Below are positions 31,095-42,462 of a DNA stretch of 64,000 bases, piece after piece. Both the position numbers and the translations under genes were made by a program. The stretch comes from Idiomarina sp. GTDB lineage: Bacteria; Pseudomonadota; Gammaproteobacteria; Enterobacterales; Alteromonadaceae. The stretch is from the NCBI GenBank assembly GCA_020832105.1, contig JAFIFH010000064.1, forward strand, positions 1-64,000. The letters run 5' to 3'. The notes under the pieces were generated by a model that was not told where the DNA came from, made no database searches, and was given only the letters and a program-made list of their open reading frames with translations. How positions within the stretch are numbered: position 1 is the first letter of the stretch; every line of letters begins with the position of its first letter.

Positions 31095-32121
31095 GCAAAG
31101 TGGCCGTTGGCATCTGCGCCGTGACTTGCTGTTGAATGTCTGCCACCCAGTCACTGAAGTCGCTCAGCATTGGGTAAGCCTGGCTGACGTCGACAATGTA
31201 CTGCAAGGTACGTGGCACGTCCGCCATATAGCCAGGCTTGGCATCACGGTGTAACAAGCGGGCAAAAATACCAGCGGCTTTTAAGTGCCGCTGAATACCC
31301 ATCAAGTCAAACCAGCGTTTGAAGGTATCCTCACTCACGCCGGCGTCGAGCAGGCCTTCGCTGCGTAAGCGCTGCTGCAAAAACTCACGCTGCTGGGTGA
31401 CCATGGCTGAAGGCCATGCGACATAACAGTCACGCAGTAATGACACTGCATCATAGGTAATCGGCCCGCAGACAGCGTCCTGAAAATCAATCAGTGCCAG
31501 CGTGTCCGCTTGTGCTTGCTCAACACACATAATATTGCGCGAATGGAAATCACGATGCACCCCCACCTGGGGCTGTTCTAAGGCGTTACTGACCAAGACC
31601 TGGCATGCGTCCTGCCACACCCGCTCTTCAGCCTCGCTCAATGTAACCTGCAGATGATGCTCCACCAACCAGTCCTTAAACAAATCAAGCTCCCGGCGCA
31701 ACATGGGCTCGTCATAGTCTGGCAGCGCCCCCTGCTCGGTGTCCGTCGCTCGCATCACCCGTGGCAGAAGCCCAAGTGCTTGCTGGTAGAGCCTGTTGGC
31801 ACGTTCATTGTCATCAAGCCTTGCAAACAACAAGGTGTCACCGAAATCGTCAAGCACCATAAACCCCTGTGCTTGATCAAACGCATGGACCTTGGGCACC
31901 TGCAAACCTTCATCCAGATACCGTTGGGCGATGGCCATAAAGGGTTGTAATGACTCTTGCGGGGGCGGTGCGTCGACGGCGATTAACCAACGGTCAGCAT
32001 GGGGATAACGAAAGTAGCGGCGAAAGCTGGCATCCCCGGATACCACCTGCAAAGTGCCCCTTGGCTTAAGTTCCAGGGTATCTAGCCACTGCGCTAATTG
32101 TTGTTGCCTTGCATCACTCAC
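31087..32121 (-). CDS. amgK: N-acetylmuramate/N-acetylglucosamine kinase
   Basis: 344-aa aminoglycoside phosphotransferase-type kinase: VSGDASFRRYFRY, GVHRDFHSRNIM, LIDFQDAVCGPITYD; next to murU and lptD. Confidence 0.9.
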   Translation of the reverse strand: MSDARQQQLAQWLDTLELKPRGTLQVVSGDASFRRYFRYPHADRWLIAVDAPPPQESLQPFMAIAQRYLDEGLQVPKVHAFDQAQGFMVLDDFGDTLLFARLDDNERANRLYQQALGLLPRVMRATDTEQGALPDYDEPMLRRELDLFKDWLVEHHLQVTLSEAEERVWQDACQVLVSNALEQPQVGVHRDFHSRNIMCVEQAQADTLALIDFQDAVCGPITYDAVSLLRDCYVAWPSAMVTQQREFLQQRLRSEGLLDAGVSEDTFKRWFDLMGIQRHLKAAGIFARLLHRDAKPGYMADVPRTLQYIVDVSQAYPMLSDFSDWVADIQQQVTAQMPTATLHD

Positions 32122-32234
32122 CGCTTCTGCCTTATGTTTTGCTGGAAAACGACTATCTTATCAAATAGCCGCGCGAAGGAAATTGCTTTATTATGAGCGC
32201 CAGTTTCGAAATTTAACCGACGGAGTCTGTAACA

Positions 32235-34550
32235 GTGCATTATTGTGGGCGTATCCCAACTGTTATGATATTACCTCTTCTGACCCTGTCCCCCTTTGTC
32301 AGTGCAGAAACCCAACCATCATCTTTAGCAGCACAATGTGTCGCCGCGCCTGCCTGGTTGACCGACGACCCGCGCGCAACGGATATTTCGCCAGCATTAC
32401 GACGTGCCACCGACACGCTGCGGGTCGATGCGGATGACGTGGATGTAGTGCGCAACCACTATGCAGCGTACACCGGCAACGTGGAGCTGCGCTATAACCA
32501 GCAACTCGTGCGCACAGAGCAAGCTACCTATGATCAGCAGCTAGGGGTATTTTCAGCCAGTGGTGGCCTGCTGTATATCGATGACTATATTGCCGTGCGT
32601 GGTCAGCAGTTGCAGGCCAATATGGTCGATGACAGCGCCACAATCAGCGAGCTTGACTACTATTTAAGAGGCACGGCCGCACGTGGCTTCGCTGGCGAAC
32701 TTAATATCGCCAGTGACGATGATGTGCGCACCCTGGCGTTTTCCCAAGCCAGCTTTACCACCTGCCCTGGCGACCGCCCTGCATGGGAAGTTCGCGCCAG
32801 CTCAATATCCATGAACGAAGACGAGGGTTGGGGAAGCGCACGCGGCGCACAAATCCGTTTATTTGATGTCCCGGTGATGTATATTCCACGCTTTTCATTC
32901 CCCATTACCGATGAGCGAAAGTCCGGCATTTTGTATCCAACGGTGCGCTCATCGGCGCGCAATGGCTTAGAAGTCGAGGTGCCCTACTATTTTAATCTGG
33001 CGCCAAACTATGACGTTACCTTGACCCCTCGGCTGATGTCTCAGCGAGGGTTTATGGGCATGGCGGAAGGCCGCTATCTTGGCGAGCAACAAGCAGGTCA
33101 GGCGAATGTTGAGTACCTCGCCAACGATGAAGACCGCACGAGCAGTGCGAGTCGCTACTTCTGGCGGGTTGAGCACGAATCACAGGTGAGCCAGCGCTGG
33201 AGCACCTACCTTGATGCAAGTCAGGTCAGTGACGTTAACTACATCAATGACTTTGGCAGTGACTTTGCTAATCGTGCAGATTCCCATCTGTATCGACGGG
33301 GCCAGGCAGACTACTTCCATCAGAACTGGCAAGCACAAGTTCAGGTTGAAGACTTTCAAATGCTGGGTCCTTACCAGTCTCCCTATCGCACGTTACCGCG
33401 GTTAAGCACCTGGTATGACAGCGGCTTACCAGGGCGACAGGGCTGGCGTACACAATGGCACTCGGAAATGACTCAGTTTGAACGCCAGAACGGTGGCAGC
33501 GAACGGGCCACCCGAGTCCATACCGAGCCCGGCCTGACCTACCTGATGCGTCGCCCCGGCTGGGAGTGGAGTGCCGAAAGTCGCATGCTGCTGACACATT
33601 ATGAACAGGATCAAATCGAAAACGCGCAGCTGGTCAGTCGTTCCATTACCCGAACGTTGCCCGAGTTTCGTTTACATGGTCAGATTAATCTGGAGCGGCC
33701 TTTTGACTTTGCCGGCACTGATGGCATTCAAACCTTACAGCCCCAGGCGCAGTTTTTGTATACCCCTTATCGGGACCAGCGCCCGATCGGGATTTATGAT
33801 TCGGTGCCACTGCAGGATGATTATAACGGGCTGTTTCGTAAGCGCCGCTTTTCTGGGTTAGACCGCATTGCTGACGCGCACCAAATGACCCTTGGCGCTA
33901 CCACCAGCATATTTAATCAACGCGCTGAAGAGCTGATGCGCCTAAGCCTTGGACAGATATTCTATTTTAGTGATAGTGAGACCCAACTGTTTGACGCCAC
34001 GACACAAGTCGCCGACAACACCTCCGAGCTTGCTGCCGATCTTGATTTTCGAATTAGCTCACGCTGGTTCTTTAACTCAAGCCTGCAGTATGACAATCAA
34101 TTGAACCAAATGCAGAAAAGCCGGTCTGCTGTTGAATATCGTAAAGATGACAGCAATTTGGTACAGTTGAACTTTCGCCAGGTTCGCGGTCTTATTGGTA
34201 CGGAAACCGATGTCGAGCAAATTGGTACGCTAGGTACCTGGCAGCTGAACCAGCAGTGGTCGGTGGCAGGTCATTGGTATCGGGACCTGCGAAACAGTGC
34301 CACTTTGGACGCAAACCTTGGCGTGCAGTATGCAAGTTGTTGCTGGGCTGTTCGCGTCAGCGCTTACCGTCGCATTGACAGAAATTTTGAGGGCATCCAA
34401 CCTGACCAGGCGATGACCCCGGCTGATTTCGATAACGGAGTGAGCTTACAGTTTGTAATAACCGGATTAAGTGCAGACCGGGCTGGTTTAGCCGGTATGT
34501 TGCAGCAAGGTATCTTTGGCTATCGCCGCCCATTTTATTTAAGTAATTAG
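32235..34550 (+). CDS. lptD: LPS-assembly protein LptD
   Basis: 771 aa; GTG start with SD ggag. DDVDVVRNHYAAYTGNVELRYNQQLVRTEQATYD, IPRFSFPITDERKSGILYP, C-terminal QYASCCWAVRVSAYR. Confidence 0.96.
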   Translation: MHYCGRIPTVMILPLLTLSPFVSAETQPSSLAAQCVAAPAWLTDDPRATDISPALRRATDTLRVDADDVDVVRNHYAAYTGNVELRYNQQLVRTEQATYDQQLGVFSASGGLLYIDDYIAVRGQQLQANMVDDSATISELDYYLRGTAARGFAGELNIASDDDVRTLAFSQASFTTCPGDRPAWEVRASSISMNEDEGWGSARGAQIRLFDVPVMYIPRFSFPITDERKSGILYPTVRSSARNGLEVEVPYYFNLAPNYDVTLTPRLMSQRGFMGMAEGRYLGEQQAGQANVEYLANDEDRTSSASRYFWRVEHESQVSQRWSTYLDASQVSDVNYINDFGSDFANRADSHLYRRGQADYFHQNWQAQVQVEDFQMLGPYQSPYRTLPRLSTWYDSGLPGRQGWRTQWHSEMTQFERQNGGSERATRVHTEPGLTYLMRRPGWEWSAESRMLLTHYEQDQIENAQLVSRSITRTLPEFRLHGQINLERPFDFAGTDGIQTLQPQAQFLYTPYRDQRPIGIYDSVPLQDDYNGLFRKRRFSGLDRIADAHQMTLGATTSIFNQRAEELMRLSLGQIFYFSDSETQLFDATTQVADNTSELAADLDFRISSRWFFNSSLQYDNQLNQMQKSRSAVEYRKDDSNLVQLNFRQVRGLIGTETDVEQIGTLGTWQLNQQWSVAGHWYRDLRNSATLDANLGVQYASCCWAVRVSAYRRIDRNFEGIQPDQAMTPADFDNGVSLQFVITGLSADRAGLAGMLQQGIFGYRRPFYLSN

Positions 34551-34560
34551 TGGAATCTAT

Positions 34561-35844
34561 ATGAGAGTAGTAACGTCCTGTTTAGTCGCCTTGAGTTTAC
34601 TTACGGTGTCAACGTTGAGTGTCGCGCAAGAGCGTCTTGACCGTGTCGCTGTGATCGTCGACAACAACGTAGTGCTGGAAAGCGAAATTGAAGGCTTAAC
34701 GCGTCAAATTAAACGTGACGCAGAAAGCTCAGGCCGCTCGCTGCCGTCTGATGAAGCATTGCGGACCCAGGTCAGCGAACGTCTTATTTTGCAGAAATTG
34801 CAGATGCAGATGGCTGACCGCATGGGGATTCGGATTGGTGATGCTCAGCTAGACCAGGCGATTGCCAGCATTGCCGCCGACAATGAATTACCGGTTGAAG
34901 CCATGCAGGCTCAGGTAGAAGCAGATGGTTATTCATGGCGCCAGTATCGCGAAGACATTCGTGAGCAAATGATCACCAGCGAAGTACAACGTGCGCAGGT
35001 GCAGCGCCGCGTGTACATCAGTCCGCAGGAAGTTAGCAACCTAATCCGTCTGATTGACGAACAAGGTGATTCCACCACCGAATACAATCTTAGCCATATC
35101 TTGATCAGCTTTCAGAATGAACAGGGTGAAGCGGACGAAGACGCTGCCCGACGCCGTGCAGATTCAGTGATTAACCGCTTGAACGAAGGCGCAGATTTTG
35201 CCCAAATGGCGGTCACCTCGTCCTCTGCATCTAACGCCCTTGACGGCGGTGAAATGGGTTGGATGAGTGAAAACACTATGCCCACGTTATTCGCGGCTAA
35301 CATCTCTGATGCCACGGAAGGGAGCGTGATAGGCCCACTGCGCTCAGGTGTTGGTTTCCATATTCTGCGCGTCAATGAAGTGCGCGGTGCTGACGTATTT
35401 ACTGCCGAAGAAGTGAATTCACGTCATATTTTGATCCAGCCTTCGGTGATTCTGTCTGATAATCGCGCCCGTTCGATGTTGACTGAATTCCGTGAGCAAA
35501 TTCTTGCCGGCGATAAATCGTTTGCTGAATTAGCCGAAGAACATTCTGCGGACCCTGGCTCAGCAAGAAACGGAGGCCAACTTGGCTTTTCGGACCCTGC
35601 AGCCTACGTACCAGAATTCCAGCAGCGGGTTAACAGTTTACCGATTGGGGAAATCTCAGAACCATTTCGCAGCTCACATGGCTGGCACATTGTTGAAGTT
35701 CTGGAACGCCGCACTCAGGATGTAACCGACCAGCGTAAAGAAGACCAGGCTGCCAACATGCTGTACTCACGTAAATATCGTGAGGAACTTGATATCTGGT
35801 TACAGGAATTACGTGACAATGCTTATGTTGAGGTGGTCCGCTAG
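34561..35844 (+). CDS. surA: Periplasmic chaperone/peptidyl-prolyl isomerase SurA
   Basis: 427 aa with signal peptide and two parvulin domains (YNLSHILISF, SRHILIQPS). Confidence 0.97.
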   Translation: MRVVTSCLVALSLLTVSTLSVAQERLDRVAVIVDNNVVLESEIEGLTRQIKRDAESSGRSLPSDEALRTQVSERLILQKLQMQMADRMGIRIGDAQLDQAIASIAADNELPVEAMQAQVEADGYSWRQYREDIREQMITSEVQRAQVQRRVYISPQEVSNLIRLIDEQGDSTTEYNLSHILISFQNEQGEADEDAARRRADSVINRLNEGADFAQMAVTSSSASNALDGGEMGWMSENTMPTLFAANISDATEGSVIGPLRSGVGFHILRVNEVRGADVFTAEEVNSRHILIQPSVILSDNRARSMLTEFREQILAGDKSFAELAEEHSADPGSARNGGQLGFSDPAAYVPEFQQRVNSLPIGEISEPFRSSHGWHIVEVLERRTQDVTDQRKEDQAANMLYSRKYREELDIWLQELRDNAYVEVVR

Positions 35845-36831
35845 ATGACATTGCGTCTGGCGATCACCTGCGGCGAACCGGCAGGGATTGGTCCTGATTT
35901 AGTCATTCAATTAGCTCAACAGGCCTGGCCCGTTGAGCTTGTTGTTTTTGCCGACCGGGACATGCTCACCGAGCGCGCCGAACAGCTTGGTTTACCGATT
36001 CAGATCCGGCCTTACCTCAGTTCCCGTGAAGCCGCACCAAGCGCTGCTGGCTCGCTCACCGTCCAGCACATCTCCTGTGCAAGCAAAGTACAGGCAGGTA
36101 AGTTGGATGAGCGCAACGGCCAGTATGTCATTGAGACACTGCATCAGGCTTGTCAGGGTAACCTCACCTCGGAGTTTGCTGCCGTCGTAACAGGCCCGGT
36201 GCACAAGGGGATCATTAATGAGTCCGGGGTGTCCTTTAGCGGCCACACCGAATTCTTCGCCCAACAAGCAGGCTGCAATGACGTGGTCATGTTGCTTGCC
36301 ACTGAAGGGTTACGTGTCGCACTGGTGACCACCCATATTCCACTAGCCTATGTTTCAAAAGCCATTACCACCGAGCGTTTACACAAAGTCATTCATATTC
36401 TACATCATGATTTAGTGACCAAGTTTGGCTTAGCCACCCCTCGGGTGCTGGTCTGTGGCCTTAATCCGCATGCTGGCGAAGGCGGCCACCTGGGCAATGA
36501 AGAGCAGGATGTCATTGAGCCGGCATTACAGGCATTACGCGATAGTCATGGCTACGATTTACGCGGGCCCTACCCCGCCGATACGATATTCCAGCCCAAG
36601 TATCTGGACAATGCGGACGTGGTGCTGGCGATGTATCACGACCAGGGGCTACCCGTGTTAAAGTATAAAGGGTTTGGCGCAGCGGTGAATATTACCCTCG
36701 GCCTTCCGTTCATCCGTACCTCAGTAGACCACGGCACCGCATTAGATTTAGCGGGCAGTGGTGAGGCACACCCTGGCAGTTTTAAGCTTGCGATTGAGCA
36801 GGCAATTAGTATGGCTAACAAAGCAATATGA
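35845..36831 (+). CDS. pdxA: 4-hydroxythreonine-4-phosphate dehydrogenase
   Basis: 328 aa [23 protein letters not shown]...FSGHTEFFA...[13 protein letters not shown]. Confidence 0.97.
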   Translation: MTLRLAITCGEPAGIGPDLVIQLAQQAWPVELVVFADRDMLTERAEQLGLPIQIRPYLSSREAAPSAAGSLTVQHISCASKVQAGKLDERNGQYVIETLHQACQGNLTSEFAAVVTGPVHKGIINESGVSFSGHTEFFAQQAGCNDVVMLLATEGLRVALVTTHIPLAYVSKAITTERLHKVIHILHHDLVTKFGLATPRVLVCGLNPHAGEGGHLGNEEQDVIEPALQALRDSHGYDLRGPYPADTIFQPKYLDNADVVLAMYHDQGLPVLKYKGFGAAVNITLGLPFIRTSVDHGTALDLAGSGEAHPGSFKLAIEQAISMANKAI

Positions 36832-37646
36832 GCAAAGTTCATCAAGGGCACCGCGCACGCAAACGTTTTGGACAGAATTTCTTACACGATGGCGGTGTGA
36901 TCGACAATATCGTCAGTGCCATTCACCCGGTGCCAGGTCAGGCACTGGTGGAAATTGGCCCAGGCCTGGCTGCACTGACTGAACCGGTTGCAGACGCTTG
37001 TGACAAGTTACATGTGGTTGAGCTCGATCGTGACCTGGCTGATCGCCTGGAAAGTCACCCATTTTTGAGTAGTAAGCTGGTGGTCCACCGCGCCGATGCA
37101 CTGAAGTTTGATTTCGCGGCACTGAGCGCTGAGTTGGGCCAGCCCCTGCGCGTGTTCGGCAACTTACCGTATAATATTTCCACGCCTCTTATTTTTCATC
37201 TGTTAAGCCAGCTTGATACGATTAGCGACATGCATTTTATGCTGCAAAAAGAAGTGGTTCAGCGGATGGCGGCAGAGCCTGGTAGCAAAGCCTTTGGCCG
37301 GTTATCAGTGATGATTCAGCAAGCCTGTGATGTCACTTACGTGCTAGACGTACCACCCGGCGCCTTTACGCCGCCGCCGAAGGTCGACTCAGCGGTGGTT
37401 CGTTTACAACCGAAAGCAACCCCGACAATTGCAGTACATGATCGTAAAATGCTCAACCATGCATGCTTGACCGGCTTTAATCAGCGCCGCAAAACCGTGC
37501 GTAATAACTTCAAAGAACTCATGAGTGAGAGCGACCTGGAGAGCCTGGGCATAGACCCGACCGTGCGTCCGGAAACTTTAACCGTTGACGATTTTTGCCG
37601 TATCGCGAATTGGCTTTATGAACGCGAGCAAGGGATTTCAGGGTAG
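36828..37646 (+). CDS. rsmA: 16S rRNA dimethyladenosine transferase (KsgA)
   Basis: 272 aa [22 protein letters not shown]...[11 protein letters not shown]...[15 protein letters not shown]. Confidence 0.98.
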   Translation: MSKVHQGHRARKRFGQNFLHDGGVIDNIVSAIHPVPGQALVEIGPGLAALTEPVADACDKLHVVELDRDLADRLESHPFLSSKLVVHRADALKFDFAALSAELGQPLRVFGNLPYNISTPLIFHLLSQLDTISDMHFMLQKEVVQRMAAEPGSKAFGRLSVMIQQACDVTYVLDVPPGAFTPPPKVDSAVVRLQPKATPTIAVHDRKMLNHACLTGFNQRRKTVRNNFKELMSESDLESLGIDPTVRPETLTVDDFCRIANWLYEREQGISG

Positions 37647-37653
37647 TGCAGCC

Positions 37654-38037
37654 ATGATGAATGAAACTGAAAGTGAAATTGAGATTGTCGTCACCACCAG
37701 GTATCTGCAGGGCCAGTCAGACCCTGCGCAAAAGCAATTCGTGTTTGCTTATACCATAGATATTACCAACTGTAGCGCAGAGCCCTTACGTTTGCTCACC
37801 CGCGAATGGACTATCCAGGACGCCGATGGCAAATTAACCCAGGTCTCCGGTGATGGGGTGGTCGGTAAGCAACCCTGGATAGAGCCAGGTGGAACTTTCA
37901 CCTACACCAGTGGCACTGTGCTCAATACTCCATTGGGCAGCATGCAAGGCAGCTATGGGCTGGTCACCGCAGACGGCACCGCCGTGCAGGCTAAGATACC
38001 GCCGTTTAGTTTAGCGCTGCCAAATATGTTGCACTAG
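37654..38037 (+). CDS. apaG: ApaG protein
   Basis: MMNETESEIEIVVTTRYLQGQSDPAQKQFVFAYTIDITN...REWTIQDADG. ATG at 37654 preferred. Confidence 0.95.
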   Translation: MMNETESEIEIVVTTRYLQGQSDPAQKQFVFAYTIDITNCSAEPLRLLTREWTIQDADGKLTQVSGDGVVGKQPWIEPGGTFTYTSGTVLNTPLGSMQGSYGLVTADGTAVQAKIPPFSLALPNMLH

Positions 38038-38041
38038 TGTC

Positions 38042-38866
38042 ATGGCGCTCTACGCGGTAGGTGACATACACGGATGCATTGACGAACTCAGGCTTCTGCT
38101 GGACAAAGTCGGGTTTGAGCCCGGGGTCGATGAGTTATGGAGCGTCGGTGACCTGGTTGGTCGTGGACCACATTCAAAACAGGTCTTAGAGTGTGTCGAC
38201 GCTTTAGGGTCGTCATTTCGTTGCGTGCTTGGTAACCACGACCTGCATTTACTCAGCGTGCTTTGCGGAGTAAAACCAGCTAACCCCAAAGACCGTACGG
38301 AACTAATTCATCAGGGGCCCGAGCGTGATTACTGGATTGACTGGCTACGTCGCCAACCGCTCATGCTGCAGGATTCCCACCATCAGTTAGCGATGGTTCA
38401 TGCTGGTATTTTTCCCGAGTGGAGCATTGACCAGGCTCAGCAACTCGCAGATGAAGTCAGTCAGATACTGCAACAAGACGACTTTATCGATTACCTCGCA
38501 GCGATGTATCACAACGAGCCTCACTGCTGGGACAATGCATTAAGCGGTCATGCCCGCTTTCGCTTTATTGTCAATGCCTTTACCCGCATGCGTTATTGCT
38601 CCCCCCCTACCCCCGACCACCCCTTGGCGATGGAGCTAAGTGTCAAGACCACGCCTTGTCAGGCTCCCGATACCTTAAAACCTTGGTTTAACTTTTGGCC
38701 TCAGCTGCCGATAACCTTAGTATTCGGCCATTGGGCTGCGTTGAACGGGCAAAGTCAGCGTCAGGATATCCGCGCACTGGATACCGGCTGCGTATGGGGC
38801 GACCGACTCACTTTTTTCAAGCTGAGTGAAGATCGACTCATCCAGCAACCGGCCATTGCAAAGTAA
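38042..38866 (+). CDS. apaH: Diadenosine tetraphosphatase (symmetrical)
   Basis: 274 aa YAVGDIHGCIDELRLLLDKVGF...VGDLVGRGPHS...VLGNHDLHLL. Confidence 0.97.
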   Translation: MALYAVGDIHGCIDELRLLLDKVGFEPGVDELWSVGDLVGRGPHSKQVLECVDALGSSFRCVLGNHDLHLLSVLCGVKPANPKDRTELIHQGPERDYWIDWLRRQPLMLQDSHHQLAMVHAGIFPEWSIDQAQQLADEVSQILQQDDFIDYLAAMYHNEPHCWDNALSGHARFRFIVNAFTRMRYCSPPTPDHPLAMELSVKTTPCQAPDTLKPWFNFWPQLPITLVFGHWAALNGQSQRQDIRALDTGCVWGDRLTFFKLSEDRLIQQPAIAK

Positions 38867-39006
38867 GATTTAGTTTCAGACTAAATCCAGACACTGACAC
38901 ATAGCGCGTGAAGGACCTGAGGAATAGCGTTTTCCAAGCGTCCTGATTTTCGTTATAGTGCGTTCATTATAATAACTAAGTATCAGGTTGTGGGTAGGAG
39001 AGAACC

Positions 39007-41004
39007 ATGAGGTTAACCGTTGCAGCACGGGTGATAGGTGGCTTTGCCATTATTACCATTATGCTTTTGATCATAAGTTTGTCATCCTTTTTTAGTTTGC
39101 AGAGTATTGGCAAATCCTCTGAAGAAGTGAATGATGTAGCCATTCCTTCACTGATTGGTGTGGCGAATTTACAAACCGAATTACTCCAGCTATCGAACAA
39201 TCAAACCGAAGCATTTCATAGTACTAGGTTGGCCACCGTCGAGGGCCTTGAACAGGACTTCGCGACAGCCTCTGGCAATGTCGACCGTGAACTTGCAGAA
39301 CTTCGGCGTCGACTCGACACCGGTGCTCAGCGGGATCTGGTTAACGAGCTGGGCACTGACATCCAGCGTTTTACCACCCAGGTTGCCGATATCTTTGCTG
39401 CACAAATCAACTTTCTGCAACTTGCTGATCGTCGTGATGAACGGTTAAGCGATGTCGAGTTTTCAGCTGATGACGCAGCCATGCTGCTACTTGATCTTAC
39501 AGACGTTGAAGACCTTCCAGCCGAGGTCTACAACCAGGCGGGACTGCTTGAGAATAACTTAAACAGCTTAGTGACCCTCGCGTACGACATGGTCGGCGTC
39601 GAGGAAATGGGTCGTGCAGATATTATCCGTAGTGAAATTGACGTTGCCATCCAGTCCAGCCGCGAGCGCCTGAGCGGAATTCAAAGCATGAGTAGTCAGT
39701 CCATTCTTGACGACGTCGAAGCGTATCTGGACAGTGCCAGCAACGCCTTATTAGACGACAACCAATCATTGGTCAATACAGTGCTTGACCGCTTACAAGC
39801 CCGCGCCGACGCCGAAAACTTGCTGGCTGAGAATAATCGATTAATGGATCGAATTCTGACGGACATGGCGAGCTTGCAATCTGAGGTCCAGCAGCTTGCA
39901 GACAATGTGCAGGGCTCTGCCGCCAACGCTATCAGCCGCAGTGCATGGTTGAACTCAATACTGACGATCATTTCGATAGCTTTTGCGGTGATTATCGGCT
40001 TCCTCGCAGTGCGCTCTATTAGCCGCCCTCTTGGCCAGGTCAACAGTATGTTGAATACGCTAGCCAATGGTGATCTGACCGGTCGCCTAGACGACAGCTC
40101 GAAAGACGAGTTCGGCGAGTTGTCTGGCAATATTAATAAGTTGATTCTTAATCTGCGGCACTTAATTGAAGGCATTGCTGACCGCGCAACGCAACTTGCT
40201 ACTGCCGCTGAGGAATCATCCAGCGTATCCGCACAATCACGTAATTCGATTCAGGAGCAGCGCTCACAAGTCGAACAAGTGGCGACCGCAACTCAGGAAA
40301 TGAGCAGCACCTCCACCGAAATGGCGGGTGGTGCCAACCAGGCGCTGCAGGAAATCCAGCATTCTGACGAAGAAGCCAAACGCGTGCGCGTAATCTCTGA
40401 TGAGAATAAGCGCACCATTCAAGCGCTTGCTGAAGAGATTCAAAACGCGTCTGATGTGATTAATCAGCTGTCAGAGAACAGTGCCAATATTGGTGGCATA
40501 CTGGATGTCATTCGTGGCATTGCCGAGCAAACCAACCTGCTCGCCCTGAATGCCGCGATTGAGGCAGCACGCGCCGGCGAGCAAGGCCGAGGTTTTGCGG
40601 TGGTTGCCGATGAAGTACGCACCCTGGCTAGCCGCACCCAGCAGTCCACTGAAGAGATTCAGAATATGATTGAACGCCTGCAAACAGATTCAAGCCGTGC
40701 GGTCAGTGTCATGGAGCGTGGCCGTACTCAAGCACAAACCTGTGTCACTCAGTCCGATGAAGCGTCGGTTGCGTTACAAGCGATTACCGAGTCGGTGCAC
40801 CAGGCGTCCGACAGTAGCACGGCGATTGCAGCCGCAGCCGAGCAACAAAGTGCAACTGCACAGGACATCAGCGAAAAACTCGAAGAAATCGTGGCGATTG
40901 CTGAGCAGGCTGAAGCGGGTGCCAAACAAACCTCGCAGGCCAGTGAAGAGGTCGCCAAGCTATCCGCTGAAATGCAGGACAGTGTGAAGAGCTTCCGCCT
41001 GTAA
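39007..41004 (+). CDS. Methyl-accepting chemotaxis protein with helical-bundle-type periplasmic sensor region
   Basis: 665 aa with two TM segments, HAMP, and signalling tip [38 protein letters not shown]. Confidence 0.95.
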   Translation: MRLTVAARVIGGFAIITIMLLIISLSSFFSLQSIGKSSEEVNDVAIPSLIGVANLQTELLQLSNNQTEAFHSTRLATVEGLEQDFATASGNVDRELAELRRRLDTGAQRDLVNELGTDIQRFTTQVADIFAAQINFLQLADRRDERLSDVEFSADDAAMLLLDLTDVEDLPAEVYNQAGLLENNLNSLVTLAYDMVGVEEMGRADIIRSEIDVAIQSSRERLSGIQSMSSQSILDDVEAYLDSASNALLDDNQSLVNTVLDRLQARADAENLLAENNRLMDRILTDMASLQSEVQQLADNVQGSAANAISRSAWLNSILTIISIAFAVIIGFLAVRSISRPLGQVNSMLNTLANGDLTGRLDDSSKDEFGELSGNINKLILNLRHLIEGIADRATQLATAAEESSSVSAQSRNSIQEQRSQVEQVATATQEMSSTSTEMAGGANQALQEIQHSDEEAKRVRVISDENKRTIQALAEEIQNASDVINQLSENSANIGGILDVIRGIAEQTNLLALNAAIEAARAGEQGRGFAVVADEVRTLASRTQQSTEEIQNMIERLQTDSSRAVSVMERGRTQAQTCVTQSDEASVALQAITESVHQASDSSTAIAAAAEQQSATAQDISEKLEEIVAIAEQAEAGAKQTSQASEEVAKLSAEMQDSVKSFRL

Positions 41005-41030
41005 GGCGATTTTAGGAAACCCCAGGCAAA

Positions 41031-41060
41031 AAAAAGGTGTCACTTTAGTGACACCTTTTT
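41031..41060. terminator. Bidirectional terminator between MCP and tyrS
   Basis: aaaaaggtgtcac-ttta-gtgacaccttttt between convergent genes. Confidence 0.88.
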
Positions 41061-41079
41061 TATTTTGTCGACCCGCAGA

Positions 41080-42276
41080 TTAGCTTAGCGTTATTCGTGC
41101 AAACTTGCGCTTGCCGACCTGGTACACGGCTTTGGAACCCGCAGCGCACTGTAACTTACTATCCTCAACTTTATCACCATCAATCTTCACCGCGCCCTGC
41201 TTAATCATGCGCAGGGCTTCAGAGGTGGACACCACCAATCCTGCTGCTTTTAACACTGACGCAATGCCTAACTGATCCGGCTCAAGTTCAAGGCTTAGCT
41301 CAGGCATGTCATCGGGGATCGCATTTTTTTGAAAACGCTGAGTGAAGTCCTGATGTGCCGACTGCGCAGCAAGATCATCATGGAAGCGTGCAATGAGTTC
41401 TTTGGCTAATTCAATTTTAATGTCGCGCGGGTTCTCACCATTTGCTGCGCGCTCTTTGAGGTCTGCAAGCTCCGCTTCAGAACGGAAACTCAACAATTCG
41501 AAGTAACGCCACATCAACTCATCAGACACCGACATCACCTTACCAAACATCTCGTTTGGCGCGTCGGTAATACCAATATAATTGCCTAACGACTTCGACA
41601 TTTTCTGCACGCCGTCAAGGCCTTCAAGCAGGGGCACAGTAATTACGGTTTGCGGTGCCTGGCCCTGCTCTTTTTGCAACTCCCGACCCATCAGCAGGTT
41701 AAAGCGCTGATCAGTGCCACCCATTTCGATGTCAGCTTTAAGTTCAACAGAGTCCCACCCTTGAATAAGCGGGTAGAGAAATTCGTGAATCGCAATGGGC
41801 TGGCCACCTTGATAGCGCTTTTTGAAGTCATCACGCTCGAGCATCCGGGCGACCGTCTGAGTGGCGGCCAGTTTGATCAAGCCTGCCGCGCCTAGAGCGT
41901 TCATCCACTCACTGTTGAACCGCACCTCTGTTTTATCAGCATCGAGAATTTTGAACACCTGCTCTTTGTACGTTTCTGCGTTGGCCAATACATCGGCTTC
42001 AGACAGAGGCTTACGGGTCACATTTTTACCCGTCGGGTCGCCGATCATACCGGTGAAGTCGCCGATCAGAAAAATCACTTTGTGGCCCATGTCCTGCAAG
42101 ATTTTCAGCTTATTAATCAACACCGTATGGCCTAAATGCAGATCAGGGGCGGTAGGGTCAAAGCCTGCTTTAACGGTCAGGGTTTTGCCGCTGGCTAACT
42201 TCTTTTCCAGTTCGTCCTGTAACAGCACTTCATCGACGCCACGCAACAACTCGGCTATACCCGGCTTAGCATTCAT
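41080..42276 (-). CDS. tyrS: Tyrosyl-tRNA synthetase
   Basis: 398 aa [38 protein letters not shown]...KMSKSLGN; C-terminal S4 domain. Confidence 0.97.
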   Translation of the reverse strand: MNAKPGIAELLRGVDEVLLQDELEKKLASGKTLTVKAGFDPTAPDLHLGHTVLINKLKILQDMGHKVIFLIGDFTGMIGDPTGKNVTRKPLSEADVLANAETYKEQVFKILDADKTEVRFNSEWMNALGAAGLIKLAATQTVARMLERDDFKKRYQGGQPIAIHEFLYPLIQGWDSVELKADIEMGGTDQRFNLLMGRELQKEQGQAPQTVITVPLLEGLDGVQKMSKSLGNYIGITDAPNEMFGKVMSVSDELMWRYFELLSFRSEAELADLKERAANGENPRDIKIELAKELIARFHDDLAAQSAHQDFTQRFQKNAIPDDMPELSLELEPDQLGIASVLKAAGLVVSTSEALRMIKQGAVKIDGDKVEDSKLQCAAGSKAVYQVGKRKFARITLS

Positions 42277-42462
42277 TTCTTTTCCTTACCATGAAATTTT
42301 CATCTATGTCGCATTCTACTTGATTTTTGTGGCGCTTTTAAGCATTCTGGACCATATAACAATAGGGTGGTCATTATCTAACCAAGTTGATATGATCAGC
42401 TCAGGTTGCAAAACCACAAATAACAACGAGCGCTAAATTCAAAGAAGTTCATAGGTCAGCAT

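Noticed and set aside
38867-38888. Small inverted repeat gatttagt-ttcag-actaaatc after apaH
   Set aside because: AT-rich weak stem with no U-tract; too weak to call a terminator with confidence.
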